NCBI GenBank assembly: GCA_964351025.1
Contig: CAYGLV010000009.1
Coordinates: 1-61,555, forward strand
Reading direction: 5' to 3'
DNA: 61,555 nucleotides
Origin: CAYGLV01 sp964351025
GTDB lineage: Bacteria; Actinomycetota; Thermoleophilia; Gaiellales; Gaiellaceae
Position numbers and translations under genes: made by a program. Below the pieces are notes generated by a model. The model ran no database searches and was not told the origin of the DNA. It saw only the letters and a list, made by a program, of their open reading frames with translations. This document shows positions 8,711 through 18,118 of the stretch, one piece after another; position 1 is the stretch's first letter; each line of letters opens with the position of its first letter.

Positions 8711-9597
8711 TGAGGATCGCGCTGATAGTGAACCCCTTCGCCAGCCGCGTGTCGGAGGAGCGGGTGCGGGCCGTCGAGCGCGCGCTCGCGCCCGCCGGCG
8801 ACGTCGAGACCGTGCTGACGGAGCGGCGCGGGCACGCGAGCGAGCTCGCCCGTGACGCACGAGCCGATGCGATCGTCGTCTACTCGGGCGACGGCGTCTT
8901 CAACGAGGTGCTGAACGGGATGACCGGTGAGATGCCGCTCGGCATCGTTCCCGGCGGGCATGCAAACGTGCTCGTCCGCGCGCTCGGCTTGTCCGAGAAT
9001 CCGATCGCGGTTGCGGAACGGCTTGCGGGTGCGCTCGTCGAGAATCGTTTGCGCCGCATCTCGCTCGGCCGCGTCAACGGTCGCCGTTTCGCCTTTGGGG
9101 CGGGGATCGGCGCCGACGCCGAGCTCGTGCGGCGCATCGAGGAGCTCGGTCCTCGCGCCAAGGGAAAGGCGCGCGGCGATGTGCTCTTCACCTGGGAGGG
9201 CGCGAAGCTGCTCGCGCGCCGCCGCGGCCGCTTCACGGAGGCGCTCGAGATCGAAGGTCTCGGCCGGGCGGCGTTCGTTCTCGTCTCGAACGGCAGCCCG
9301 TATACGTACGCCGGGCCGCTTCCCTTGCGCGTCCACCCGGAGGCCGACTTCGAGCACGGGCTCGACCTGCTCGCGCCGCGCGAGACACGTGCGCGCACGT
9401 GGCCGCGCTACACGGCGTATGTGCTGCGCGGCCGCGGCCAAGAGCGCGCGGCCGACATCCTGTACGGGCACGACCTCGACCGCATCGTGGTTCGCTGCGA
9501 CGCGCCGATGCCGCTGCACGCCGACGGCGAGGACCTCGGCGATGTCACCGAGGCCGTCTTCGAGGCCGAGCGCGACGCGGTCGCGGTGCTCGTCTAA
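8710..9597 (+). CDS. diacylglycerol/sphingosine kinase family protein
   Basis: A 295-aa lipid kinase of the DagK/YegS type. The nucleotide-binding loop is SGDGVFNEVLNG, followed by the second glycine motif PGGHANVLVRAL. The C-terminal LHADGEDLG motif matches the family. GTG8710 overlaps the TetR stop by one base. The usual GGDGT is SGDGV here and the second loop has His in place of the common Thr-Gly, so activity may be altered. It would act on membrane lipids from the cytoplasm. Confidence 0.82.
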   Translation: MRIALIVNPFASRVSEERVRAVERALAPAGDVETVLTERRGHASELARDARADAIVVYSGDGVFNEVLNGMTGEMPLGIVPGGHANVLVRALGLSENPIAVAERLAGALVENRLRRISLGRVNGRRFAFGAGIGADAELVRRIEELGPRAKGKARGDVLFTWEGAKLLARRRGRFTEALEIEGLGRAAFVLVSNGSPYTYAGPLPLRVHPEADFEHGLDLLAPRETRARTWPRYTAYVLRGRGQERAADILYGHDLDRIVVRCDAPMPLHADGEDLGDVTEAVFEAERDAVAVLV

Positions 9598-9629
9598 GAC
9601 GTCTAAGAACTACATACACTTCAGCCACG

Positions 9630-10709
9630 ATGGCGCAGGTGCTGCCGGCGGAGCGGGGACTGCGGCGCGTGATCGGAGACGGCGCCTCGGTTCCCGACGG
9701 CGAGGTCGAGGGCCTCGACGAGAGCGGCTTGCTCGCGCTCTACCGCCAGCTCACCCTCCTGCGCACCTACGACGAGCGCTCGGTCGTCTACCACCGTCAG
9801 GGCCGTGTCGGCACGTACGCGATCTTCTGGAACCACGAGGCGATGCAGGTCGGCGCGACCTACGCGCTGAACCGCGAGGACTGGATCTTCCCGAGCTACC
9901 GCGAGTCTGCGATCGGGCTCCTGCGCGGCATCCCCGCTTCGACGATCCTCTCCTGGTGGCGCGGCCATCCGGCCGGCTGGTGGAACCCGGCCGACTACAA
10001 CGTCGCTTCGATCTGCGTGCCGATCGGGACACACGTGCCGCACGCCGCGGGCCTCGCCTGGGGCAAGAAGCTGAAGGGGGAGAGTGCGATCGCGCTCGTC
10101 TTCTTCGGCGACGGCGCCACGTCGGAGGGCTCCTTCCACGAAGGCGCCAACTTCGCCGGCGTCATGCAGGCGCCGCTGATCCTCCTGTGCAACAACAACC
10201 AGTGGGCGATCTCGACGCCGGTCTCAGAGCAGACGCGCGCCGCGACGCTCGCCGACAAGGCGATCGGCTACGGGATTCCCGCCCTGCGGGTGGACGGGGG
10301 CGACGTGCTCGCCGTCTACGAGGCCGTGCGCGAGGCTGCCGAGCGGGCGCGCGCGGGCGGGGGGCCGACCTTCGTCGAGGCGGTCACCTACCGCTCGGCG
10401 CCGCACGCGACCGCCGACGATCCACGCGTCTACATCGATCTGGAGCGGGTCGAGGAGGAGCGGCGCAACGAGTGCCTCGGCCGCTACGAGGGCTACCTGC
10501 GCCGGCTCGGCATGCTCACCGATGCGCTTGCCGAAGAAGTCAAGGCGGAGGCGCTCGACGTGTTGCGCCGAGGGATCGCGGCGGCTGAGGCCGAGCCGGC
10601 GCCGGATCTCGGGCTTGTCTTCGAGCACGCGTACGCGAACCCGCCCGCGTCGTTCGAGCACGACCTCGCCGAGCTGCGACGCGTCCTGGAGACGGAAAGC
10701 CGACCATGA
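9630..10709 (+). CDS. 2-oxoacid dehydrogenase E1 component, alpha subunit
   Basis: A 359-aa thiamine-diphosphate enzyme subunit. The ThDP motif runs FFGDGATSEGSFHEGANFAG to CNNNQWAIS (the GDG..NN pattern). The phosphorylation-loop-like YRSAPHATADDP follows. It decarboxylates pyruvate or branched-chain 2-oxoacids together with the beta subunit 37 nt downstream. The HPAGWWNPADYN and VPIGTHVPHAAGLAWG segments resemble Gram-positive PdhA and BkdA alike, so the substrate is left open. Confidence 0.9.
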   Translation: MAQVLPAERGLRRVIGDGASVPDGEVEGLDESGLLALYRQLTLLRTYDERSVVYHRQGRVGTYAIFWNHEAMQVGATYALNREDWIFPSYRESAIGLLRGIPASTILSWWRGHPAGWWNPADYNVASICVPIGTHVPHAAGLAWGKKLKGESAIALVFFGDGATSEGSFHEGANFAGVMQAPLILLCNNNQWAISTPVSEQTRAATLADKAIGYGIPALRVDGGDVLAVYEAVREAAERARAGGGPTFVEAVTYRSAPHATADDPRVYIDLERVEEERRNECLGRYEGYLRRLGMLTDALAEEVKAEALDVLRRGIAAAEAEPAPDLGLVFEHAYANPPASFEHDLAELRRVLETESRP

Positions 10710-10745
10710 TCCGAGACATGGCCGCTGCGGCCAGGGGCGTGAGCG

Positions 10746-11720
10746 TTGGCTGAGAAGTCGATCGTGGAGGCCATCAACGACGCGTTCTTCGTCGAGCTCG
10801 AGCGCGACCCGTCGGTGATAGTGATGGGCGAGGACGTCGGCCGCGCCGGCGGCGTCTTCCGCGCCACCGCGGGGCTGCGCGACCGCTTCGGCCCTGACCG
10901 CTGCGTGGACACGCCGCTCGCCGAGGCCGGCATCCTCGGGACGGCGGTCGGGCTCTGCATGGCCGGCTGGCGCCCGGTCTGCGAGATGCAGTACGACGCC
11001 TTCAGCTACCCGTGCCTCGAGCAACTGATCACGCACGTCGGCCGCTACCGCTGGCGCACCCGAGGCACGATGGAGTTCCCGCTCGTCGTGCGCATGCCCT
11101 ACGGCGGCGGCGTGCGTGCCCCCGAGCTGCACGACGACTCGCCGGAGGCCTACTACGTGCACACCCCCGGCGTGAAGGTCGCGATTCCCTCGACGCCGGC
11201 GGACGCCAAGGGGCTGCTCGCCGCGGCGATCCGAGATCCCGACCCGGTCATCATCTTCGAGCCGAAGCTCCACTACCGGACGATCAAGGGCGAGGTGCCC
11301 GAGGGCGACTACGTCGTCCCGCTCGGGAAGGCGCGCCTCGCGCGGGAGGGCTCCGACCTGACGATCGTCGCCTACGGCTCGATGGTGCCGCTCGCAGAGC
11401 AGGCCGCCGACGCGCTCGCGGGCGAGGCCTCGGTCGAGGTGCTCGACATCAGGACGCTGAAGCCGCTCGACGAGGACGCCCTGCTGGCCTCGGCCGCCAA
11501 GACGGGCAAGGTCGTGATCGTGCAGGAGGCGCCGCGCACGTGCGGCTACGCCGCCGAGCTGGCCGCGATCCTCGCCGAGAAGGCGATCCTCGATTTGCAC
11601 GGGCCGGTCCTGCGCGTGACGGGCTACGACGTCCCCTACCCGTACTGGCAGATCGAGGACCACTACATGCCGTCGGTGGCGCGTGTCGTGGATGCCTGCC
11701 GGAAGCTGCTGGAGTTCTGA
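10746..11720 (+). CDS. 2-oxoacid dehydrogenase E1 component, beta subunit
   Basis: A 324-aa transketolase-fold beta subunit: IVMGEDVGRAGGVFR, DTPLAEAGILGTAVG, MPYGGGVRAPELHDDSPEAYY and DIRTLKPLDEDAL are family hallmarks. TTG10746 must be the start, because a stop codon (TGA10740) precedes it in frame by one codon and no ATG/GTG fits. It forms the E1 heterotetramer with the preceding gene. Confidence 0.92.
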   Translation: MAEKSIVEAINDAFFVELERDPSVIVMGEDVGRAGGVFRATAGLRDRFGPDRCVDTPLAEAGILGTAVGLCMAGWRPVCEMQYDAFSYPCLEQLITHVGRYRWRTRGTMEFPLVVRMPYGGGVRAPELHDDSPEAYYVHTPGVKVAIPSTPADAKGLLAAAIRDPDPVIIFEPKLHYRTIKGEVPEGDYVVPLGKARLAREGSDLTIVAYGSMVPLAEQAADALAGEASVEVLDIRTLKPLDEDALLASAAKTGKVVIVQEAPRTCGYAAELAAILAEKAILDLHGPVLRVTGYDVPYPYWQIEDHYMPSVARVVDACRKLLEF

Positions 11721-11724
11721 CGCC

Positions 11725-12831
11725 GTGGCCTACGAGTTCAAGCTCCCCGACCTGGGTGAGGGCCTGACCGAGGGCGAGGTCGCACGCTGGCTCGTCGCCG
11801 AGGGACAGGAGATCGCCGAGGACGACCCGCTGGTCGAGATCGCCACCGACAAGACGACGGTCGAGATCCTCTCCCCGGCCGCGGGGAAGGTGACGAGGAT
11901 CTTCGTTGCCGAGGGCGACGTCGTGCCGGTCGGCACCGTCCTCGTTGTGATCGGGGACGAATCCGCAGGCGCTGTCGCGCCCGCGGTTTCCTCTAGAGAG
12001 GCGCCTGAGCTCGAGGCTGCGCCGCAGGTCCCGGCGACTGGCTCCCAGGGGCCCCGAGCTGCGGCGACGCCGCTCGTGCGCCGAATCGCCCAGCAGCTTG
12101 GAGTGGATCTCGGTTCCGTCGTAGGAACCGGCCCCGGCGGCCGGATCTCCGAGAGCGATGTTCGTTCCACAACCAAGGGTCAGACCCCTGGACAGCTCCC
12201 GGAGGGACGGCGCATCCCGATCCGGGGCGTCCGCCGGAGGATCGTGGAGCACCTGGGGATCTCCCATCGGGAAATCCCCGCCGTCACGTTCGTCGAGGAA
12301 TGCGACTTCACGGGGGTCGACCTGGCCGTTCTCGTTCCGCTGGTGCTGCGCGCGACGGCGCTCACGCTGAAGGAGTATCCGGAGCTGAACGCCAGGCTCG
12401 AGGGCGACGAGATCGTCTACCTCGACCGCTACGACCTCGGCCTCGCGGTGCAGACGGAGCAGGGGCTCGTCGTCCCGGTCGTGCGCGACTGCGCCACCGC
12501 TTCGCTCGAGGAGCTCGCCGCCGAGGTCACCCGCCTCGGGGAGGCGGCCCGCACCGGCTCTCTGAAGCCGGAGGAGCTGCGCGGCTCGACCTTTACGGTC
12601 ACGAGTGCCGGCAAGCTGGGCGGCCTACTCGTGACGCCCCTGATCAACCACCCCGAGGTTGGCATCCTCGGCCTCCACCGGATCGGCCCGCGCCCCGTCG
12701 TCCGCGACGGCGAGGTCGCCGTCCGGCAGATGGGCAACGTCTCGGTCACGTTCGACCACCGTGTGGTGGACGGGGCGCGCGCCGCGGCGTTCACTCTCGG
12801 GGTGATCCACCGGCTCGAGCAGGGCGTCTGA
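11725..12831 (+). CDS. 2-oxoacid dehydrogenase E2, dihydrolipoamide acyltransferase
   Basis: A 368-aa protein with three domains. A lipoyl domain covers about residues 1-80, with the lipoylated Lys43 in ATDKTTVE. A peripheral-subunit-binding domain lies at about 118-153 (TPLVRRIAQQLGVDLGSVVGTGPGGRISESDV). The acyltransferase domain ends in the catalytic FDHRVVDGARAA. The start is GTG11725, 4 nt after E1beta. No E3 (dihydrolipoamide dehydrogenase) is encoded nearby, so E3 must be supplied from elsewhere. Confidence 0.92.
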   Translation: MAYEFKLPDLGEGLTEGEVARWLVAEGQEIAEDDPLVEIATDKTTVEILSPAAGKVTRIFVAEGDVVPVGTVLVVIGDESAGAVAPAVSSREAPELEAAPQVPATGSQGPRAAATPLVRRIAQQLGVDLGSVVGTGPGGRISESDVRSTTKGQTPGQLPEGRRIPIRGVRRRIVEHLGISHREIPAVTFVEECDFTGVDLAVLVPLVLRATALTLKEYPELNARLEGDEIVYLDRYDLGLAVQTEQGLVVPVVRDCATASLEELAAEVTRLGEAARTGSLKPEELRGSTFTVTSAGKLGGLLVTPLINHPEVGILGLHRIGPRPVVRDGEVAVRQMGNVSVTFDHRVVDGARAAAFTLGVIHRLEQGV

Positions 12832-12901
12832 CGACGGCCACAATCCGACCCAACCTCCCAGCGCGTAGTACGAGGACCATCGGGAGCAAGGGAGGGGAAG
12901 G

Positions 12902-13423
12902 ATGAGACGAATCAGGCTCGCCGCCGCCGTCGTGCTCGGCCTCGCAGTCGTGGGGCTCGCCGTCGCCGGAGTCAACCGCAACTGGAGCGCGCACGCGTCC
13001 GGTGACCTCGAGGTTCCGATCCGCGACACGAACGCGCAGGGACAGGCCATCTTCCACCTGTCGAAGGACGGAACGTCCCTCGACTACAAGCTGATCGCCT
13101 CGAATATCGAGAACGTCTTCCAGGCGCACATCCACAAGGGCACGGTGGGCGTGAACGGCCCGATCGTCGTCTGGCTCTTCCCGTCGATCGCGCCCGTGCC
13201 CGGCCCGTTCGGTGGAGGGCGCACGAACGGCGCGCTCGCAGAGGGGACGATCACGGCGGGCAACTTCGTCGGCGTGCTCGCAGGTCAGTCGGTGAGCGAC
13301 CTCGTGGTCCTCCTCGACGGTGGTGGCGCCTACGTCAACGTGCACACGAACGACGGCGTCGCTCCGACGAACACCGGCCCGGGTGACTTCCCGGGCGGCG
13401 AGATCCGCGCGAATCTGCCGTAG
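12902..13423 (+). CDS. secreted CHRD-domain protein
   Basis: A 173-aa protein with an N-terminal signal sequence (MRRIRLAAAVVLGLAVVGLAVAG) and a CHRD domain. The domain shows GQAIFHLSKDGTSLDYKLI, AHIHKGTVGVNGPIVVWLF and a closing GEIRANLP. A strong purine-rich Shine-Dalgarno (GGGAGGGGAAGG) precedes ATG12902. CHRD domains occur in secreted or surface proteins of unclear function. It is probably a single-gene unit, closed by the hairpin at 13433-13460. Confidence 0.85.
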   Translation: MRRIRLAAAVVLGLAVVGLAVAGVNRNWSAHASGDLEVPIRDTNAQGQAIFHLSKDGTSLDYKLIASNIENVFQAHIHKGTVGVNGPIVVWLFPSIAPVPGPFGGGRTNGALAEGTITAGNFVGVLAGQSVSDLVVLLDGGGAYVNVHTNDGVAPTNTGPGDFPGGEIRANLP

Positions 13424-13432
13424 CTCCCGATC

Positions 13433-13460
13433 GAGCGGGGCGGGATCTCCCGCCCCGCTC
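13433..13460 (+). terminator. strong GC hairpin after the CHRD gene
   Basis: Positions 13433-13445 are perfectly complementary to 13448-13460, a 13-bp GC-rich stem with a minimal loop, 10 nt after the CHRD stop. It probably acts as an intrinsic terminator without a U-tract. Confidence 0.6.
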
Positions 13461-13476
13461 CCCTACACTGCGGACG

Positions 13477-13896
13477 ATGGGCGAGTGGTACACGATCGGG
13501 CTCGCGCTCGGCCTGGGCGTCGGCGTCGGCGTCCTGCTGGCGGCGCTCGCCGGGGCGGCACGCGCGGCGGTCGTGGCTGCGGTCGTCCTCGCTTCCGCTG
13601 CAGCAGCGGGCGCCGGTCTTGTCGTGGACGACTGGACCGAGGCCGCCGCGGGAGCGGTCGGCGGCGCAGCGGGCGCACTTGCCGCAGCGCAACTCGTCGC
13701 GGGGACGCTTCGCCGCGGCGGCACGCGCGCCGGCACGGCCACTTTGGTCGGGCTCGGCGGAATCGTTCTGGCGGGTGTCGCCTTCGTGCCCGTCGCCGGC
13801 TACCTCGAGGCCCTGGTGGTTCCGGCTCTCGCCGTGCGCCTGCGCGGCCGCGCCGCAGTGCGCTACGCGGGCCTCCGCACGCTTGCCAAAGACTGA
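13477..13896 (+). CDS. hypothetical Ala/Gly-rich membrane protein
   Basis: A 139-aa protein with three or four hydrophobic Ala/Val/Gly-rich helices, one charged break at VVDDWTEAA and a basic C-terminus (RLRGRAAVRYAGLRTLAKD). It overlaps the next gene by 14 bp. The family is not recognised. The arrangement before a phosphodiesterase-like enzyme suggests a membrane partner, but this is only context. Confidence 0.65.
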   Translation: MGEWYTIGLALGLGVGVGVLLAALAGAARAAVVAAVVLASAAAAGAGLVVDDWTEAAAGAVGGAAGALAAAQLVAGTLRRGGTRAGTATLVGLGGIVLAGVAFVPVAGYLEALVVPALAVRLRGRAAVRYAGLRTLAKD

Positions 13897-15244
13897 CCCA
13901 AAAAAGCTGATCCTCATTGTGATCGACGGCCTCACGCCGGCGATGCTCGAGGACGCCGTCGAGCGGCGGGCGACGCAATGGCTGGCGTTCCTCGCGGACC
14001 ATGGCTCGTATCGGCGCGCCGTCTCGACGTTCCCGTCGCTCACGCCCGTCTGCCTCGCCTCGATCGCCACCGGAGGTCACCCGGACGTTCACGAGATCCC
14101 GCATCTCGTCTGGTGGCATCGGCGCCGAAAGCGGCTCGTCGAGTACGGCTCGTCGTGGGGCGCGATTCGCGCCGCCGGAGCGCGACGCTCGATCATGGAC
14201 ACGGTCTTCACGCTGAACTCCGAACACCTGGGAAAGGGGGCAGTCACCGTCTACGAGTCGCTCGAGGATGCGGGGCTCGTCTCCGCCGCGGTGAACATCA
14301 CGTGCTACCGCGGCCGAACCCCGCACCGGGGGAAAGTGCCCGGCTTCACGCGCCCGGTCCTCGGCCCGCGCCGTTTCTTCTTCTACAGTCTGATCGAGTC
14401 GGATCCGACCGGCGCGCCCCTCGCCTGGCGCAACCGTCCCGGCGGCACGATCGACGGCTACGCGACCGCGGTCGCGCGCTGGCTCGTCACCCGCGACGGC
14501 TTCGACTTTCTCGTCTACTACCTCTCCGACTACGATTACGCGTCTCACACGCACGGGCCGGACGCGGCGCACGACGTGCTTGCGCGCTGCGACGACGGGA
14601 TCGGGACGCTCATCGAGGCTGCGGGTGGCCCGGACGAGTTCCTCGAGCGGTACGCCGTGATCGTCTGCTCGGACCACGGCCAGACGGCGGTGACGCAGGC
14701 GGCGATGCTCCAGAAGCCGTACGCGGACGTCCCAGGCACGCTCGTCACGGCCTCCAACCGCGCCGGGATGATCTACCGGCTGCCCGGCTGTCGCGAGGAC
14801 GAGCGGGAGCTCGCGCGACGGCTCGATGGGGATCCGTCGGTCGAGGTCGTGCTCTTCCGCGAGGGCGGCGAGGCGGTCGCCCGCCGCGACGCTGAGGAGC
14901 TTCGCTTTCGCCCCGCCGGCGACGGGTGGGCTACGAGCGGCGACGAGTCCCTGCTCGACCACCCGAATGGACTCGAGCGCTCGTGGGCCGCGCTCGCGAA
15001 CCCGAACGCCGGCGAGCTGATCGTCTCCGCCGCCGAGGGGTGGGAGCTCGCCGATCTGGCCGGCCGGCACCACGTGGGCGGCGGCTCTCACGGCTCGCTT
15101 CTCGCCGGCGACTCCGAGGTGCCGATGCTGACGGTCGGCCTGCGCGCCGAGCCCGCGGGCATCACGGACATCGCACCGCTCGCGCTCGAGCACTTCGGTG
15201 TCGCACCGCCGACGTACGCGCGGCGCCTCTCTCGTGCACGCTGA
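13883..15244 (+). CDS. alkaline-phosphatase-superfamily / nucleotide pyrophosphatase-like enzyme
   Basis: A 453-aa metallo-phosphodiesterase fold. The first metal-binding Asp is in LILIVIDGL. The nucleophile region is STFPSLTPVCLASIATGGHP, with Thr in place of Ser. Further metal ligands are in YLSDYDYASHTHGPD, VIVCSDHGQ and HHVGGGSHGS, the pattern of type I phosphodiesterase/nucleotide pyrophosphatases. The start is TTG13883, because the fold begins immediately after it and no better codon exists. No signal peptide is seen. The substrate is unknown. Confidence 0.83.
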   Translation: MPKTDPKKLILIVIDGLTPAMLEDAVERRATQWLAFLADHGSYRRAVSTFPSLTPVCLASIATGGHPDVHEIPHLVWWHRRRKRLVEYGSSWGAIRAAGARRSIMDTVFTLNSEHLGKGAVTVYESLEDAGLVSAAVNITCYRGRTPHRGKVPGFTRPVLGPRRFFFYSLIESDPTGAPLAWRNRPGGTIDGYATAVARWLVTRDGFDFLVYYLSDYDYASHTHGPDAAHDVLARCDDGIGTLIEAAGGPDEFLERYAVIVCSDHGQTAVTQAAMLQKPYADVPGTLVTASNRAGMIYRLPGCREDERELARRLDGDPSVEVVLFREGGEAVARRDAEELRFRPAGDGWATSGDESLLDHPNGLERSWAALANPNAGELIVSAAEGWELADLAGRHHVGGGSHGSLLAGDSEVPMLTVGLRAEPAGITDIAPLALEHFGVAPPTYARRLSRAR

Positions 15245-15869
15245 CGAGCGCACGGCGATGGTGGAGCGCCAGCTGCGCCGCCGCGGGGTCAAGGACGAGC
15301 GTGTGCTGGCGGCGCTCGAGCGCGTGCCGCGCGAGCTGTTCGTCCCGGAGAAAGACCGCCGGCGGGCCTACGACGACGCGGCGCTTCCGATCGGCTTCGG
15401 GCAGACGATTTCGCAGCCGTACATGGTTGCCCTCATCTGCGAGCTGCTCGCGCTCTCCGGCGGAGAGCGTGTGCTCGACATCGGCACCGGCTCCGGCTAT
15501 CAGGCCGCCGTGCTCGCCGAGCTGGCGGCGGAGGTTGTCACGATCGAACGCGTGCCGGAGCTCGCCGAGCGGGCGCAGGCTGCGCTCGCCGCGGCGGGCT
15601 ACGCCCGCGTCGCCGTCCGCGTCGGGGACGGGACGCTCGGGGTACCCGACCGCGCGCCCTACGCGGGGATCGCCGTCGCAGCGGCGGCACCACGCGTGCC
15701 AGAGGCGCTCTACGCCCAGCTCGAGCTCGGCGGGCGGCTCGTTCTGCCGGTCGGTGCCCGATTGCAGCAGCTCCAGCTCGTCGTGCGCACTTCGGGTGGC
15801 CCCGTCGTCCGCGCTTCTGTCCCGTGTCGCTTCGTCCCACTCGTGGGCGAGGAGGGCTTCCGCTCCTGA
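15234..15869 (+). CDS. pcm: protein-L-isoaspartate O-methyltransferase
   Basis: A 211-aa SAM-dependent repair enzyme that methylates isoaspartyl residues. Signatures are MVERQLRRRGVKDERVLAALERVPRELFVP, GQTISQPYMVALICELL and the SAM motif VLDIGTGSGYQAAVLAELA. GTG15234 overlaps the preceding stop region and gives a normal length; ATG15258 is an alternative start eight codons in. Confidence 0.92.
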   Translation: MHADERTAMVERQLRRRGVKDERVLAALERVPRELFVPEKDRRRAYDDAALPIGFGQTISQPYMVALICELLALSGGERVLDIGTGSGYQAAVLAELAAEVVTIERVPELAERAQAALAAAGYARVAVRVGDGTLGVPDRAPYAGIAVAAAAPRVPEALYAQLELGGRLVLPVGARLQQLQLVVRTSGGPVVRASVPCRFVPLVGEEGFRS

Positions 15870-15896
15870 CGCGCTGCTAGGCTCGCCCGCGTTCCC

Positions 15897-16349
15897 ATGG
15901 ACCGGTCACCCGCCGCGATCGCCGCCTCTGTGCTTGCCCGCTCGCGGGCCGGGCGGGCTCTGAGCCGCTCCCACAACTGGGCGCAGCTCGCGCGGTTTTG
16001 CGCCGTGGGGGCGAGCGGCTATGCCGTGAATCTCGCTGTGTACTCCACCCTCCTGCGCGGGGCGGGCTTCCACTACCTCGGCGCGGCGGCGTGCTCGTTC
16101 CTCGTCGCGGTGCTGAGCAACTACACATGGAATCGCCTCTGGACGTTCCGGCGCGACCGCGGGCACATCGGCTATCAGGGGCTCCGCTTTCTCGTTGTTT
16201 CGACGGCCGCTCTCGGTGCCAACCTTGCGTTTCTGACGGGGCTCGTCGAGCTCGGCGCCGGCAAGATCGTCGGTCAGGCGATCGCCATCGTGCTCGTGAC
16301 GCCGCTGAACTTCGTGGGCAACAAGCTCTGGTCGTTCAGCAGAGGTTGA
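15897..16349 (+). CDS. GtrA-family membrane protein
   Basis: A 150-aa protein with four membrane helices and GtrA features: LARFCAVGASGYAVNLAVYSTLL, SNYTWNRLWTFRRDR and a closing VGNKLWSFSRG. GtrA-type proteins are proposed lipid-linked sugar flippases for cell-surface glycosylation. Its stop overlaps the start of the following membrane glycosyltransferase (TGATG), which supports that role. Confidence 0.88.
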   Translation: MDRSPAAIAASVLARSRAGRALSRSHNWAQLARFCAVGASGYAVNLAVYSTLLRGAGFHYLGAAACSFLVAVLSNYTWNRLWTFRRDRGHIGYQGLRFLVVSTAALGANLAFLTGLVELGAGKIVGQAIAIVLVTPLNFVGNKLWSFSRG

Positions 16350-18118
16350 TGGTTCGCCGGGCGGTTGCGCTCGCTCTCTGCGCGCTCGCTTTCACAGCGG
16401 CCGCGGCCGCCGAGACTGCTCCGACTGCGCCCGTCTACGACGGGCAGGGGCGGTTGGTCGAGACGCCGTTCGCGCCCGCGGCCGGCACCCCGCGCCTCAC
16501 CGTGGACGACGTGGAGGCGCGCTTCCTCCGCCAGCCGAAGGTCGCACGCTGGCTCGACCGCTACCCGCCGAAGCCGACGACGGACGCCGACTTCGATGCG
16601 GCTACGAGCTCGTGGCGGGTCCGCGTGTGGTCGGGACCGGCGGGTCAGGTCGCAGACGGCAAAGTGAACGACCTCACAGGCCAAGTGGACGAGGCCTGGA
16701 CGGGCCCGCAGGTCGCCTGGAAGATGGCCCGGGGCGGCGGCGGCGCTTTCGGGGGCAAGACGATCAATGACCCCTGGGTCTGGGGCGCTCTCTGCGTCGT
16801 GTTCGTCCTCGGCCTCGGCGATCTGCGCCGGCCGCTCTCGTCCCGCAACCTCGATCTGCTCGTGCTGCTCTCGTTCTCCGTCTCGCTCTGGTTCTTCAAC
16901 GCAGGCGAGGTTCTCTGGAGCGTTCCGCTGGCGTATCCCCCGCTCGTCTACGTGCTCGGGCGGATGGCCTGGATCGGCTGGCGCGGCCGCACTCGGCCGG
17001 TACGCCCGGTGTGGCCGGTCTGGGTGCTCGCAGCCTGCACCGTGTTCCTCGTCGGCTTCCGGATCGGGCTCAACCTCGAGGCTCCGCGCAGCGTCATCGA
17101 CGTCGGCTACGCGGGTGTGATCGGCGCGCAGCGGATCGTGAGCGGCGAGGCTCCGTACGGGCACATGCCCGTGCAGGAGAGCCGTCCCGCCTGCGGTCCG
17201 GCTGACGGGGAAGGCGAGATCCGCGAGCGTGTGCAGGAGAACGGCCGCTGCGAGTCCTCGAATCCGCGCGGCGACACGTACGGCCCCATCTCGTATCTCG
17301 CCTACGTGCCGGGCTATCTCGCCTTCGGCTGGAGCGGGAAGTGGGACAGCCTGCCCGCAGCGCACGCCAGCTCGCTGCTCTTCGACGCCCTCGCGCTCGT
17401 CGGTCTCGTTCTCGTCGGGAGACGTTTCGGCGGCGACCGGCTGGCCGCCACGCTCGCGTTCGCGTGGGCTGCCTATCCGTTCACCCAGTACGCCTCCAAC
17501 TCGAACACGAACGACGCCATCATGCCGGCGCTGCTGATCTGGGGTTTCTGGCTGCTGACGAGGCCGGGAGCGCGCGGCGCCCTCGTCGCGCTCGCAGGCT
17601 GGACGAAGTTCGGCGCCTTGCTGCTCGCGCCGCTCTGGCTCGGCTATCCGGACGGGCTGCGCTCGCGGGGCAAGCGTCGCTTCGCGGCTGGCTTCCTCCT
17701 GGCCACGGCGGCCGCGTTCTCGATCCTCCTGCTCGAGCCCGATCCACTGCACGCGCTCCGGGTGTTCTACGACCGTACGATCGGCTTCCAGCTCGACCGT
17801 GGCTCGCCGTTCTCGATCTGGGACTGGGGCTCCTACCACGCGCGCGGGCTACCGGACCTGCACGTCGTGCAGCAGGTGCTCGAGGGCCTGCTGCTCGCCG
17901 CGGCGCTGCTGCTCGCGATCCGCCCGCGCCGCCGCACGCCGCTCCGGCTCGCCGCGCTGACAGCGGCGCTGCTCGCCGGCTTCCAGCTTGTGCTGACGCA
18001 CTGGTTCTACCTCTACCTGCCGTGGTTCTTCCCGTTCGTCGCCTTCGCGCTCTTCGCACCGCGAGAGGAGGCGGAGGAGCATGGCCTCGAGCCGGAAGCT
18101 CCCGCGGCTGCGTCCTGA
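16349..18118 (+). CDS. GT87-like integral membrane glycosyltransferase with extracytoplasmic N-domain
   Basis: A 589-aa protein. It has a signal-type N-terminus, then a soluble region of about 110 aa (RLTVDDVEARFLRQPKV to EAWTGPQVAWKMARGG), then ten or more membrane helices. Between helices it keeps SNSNTNDAIMPALLIWGFWLL and the charged TYGPISYLAYVPGY stretch seen in DUF2029/GT87 polyprenyl-phosphate-sugar transferases. A loop with three cysteines lies at about residues 275-305. It overlaps the next gene by 38 bp and follows a GtrA gene. Together they look like an envelope glycosylation unit. Confidence 0.75.
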   Translation: MVRRAVALALCALAFTAAAAAETAPTAPVYDGQGRLVETPFAPAAGTPRLTVDDVEARFLRQPKVARWLDRYPPKPTTDADFDAATSSWRVRVWSGPAGQVADGKVNDLTGQVDEAWTGPQVAWKMARGGGGAFGGKTINDPWVWGALCVVFVLGLGDLRRPLSSRNLDLLVLLSFSVSLWFFNAGEVLWSVPLAYPPLVYVLGRMAWIGWRGRTRPVRPVWPVWVLAACTVFLVGFRIGLNLEAPRSVIDVGYAGVIGAQRIVSGEAPYGHMPVQESRPACGPADGEGEIRERVQENGRCESSNPRGDTYGPISYLAYVPGYLAFGWSGKWDSLPAAHASSLLFDALALVGLVLVGRRFGGDRLAATLAFAWAAYPFTQYASNSNTNDAIMPALLIWGFWLLTRPGARGALVALAGWTKFGALLLAPLWLGYPDGLRSRGKRRFAAGFLLATAAAFSILLLEPDPLHALRVFYDRTIGFQLDRGSPFSIWDWGSYHARGLPDLHVVQQVLEGLLLAAALLLAIRPRRRTPLRLAALTAALLAGFQLVLTHWFYLYLPWFFPFVAFALFAPREEAEEHGLEPEAPAAAS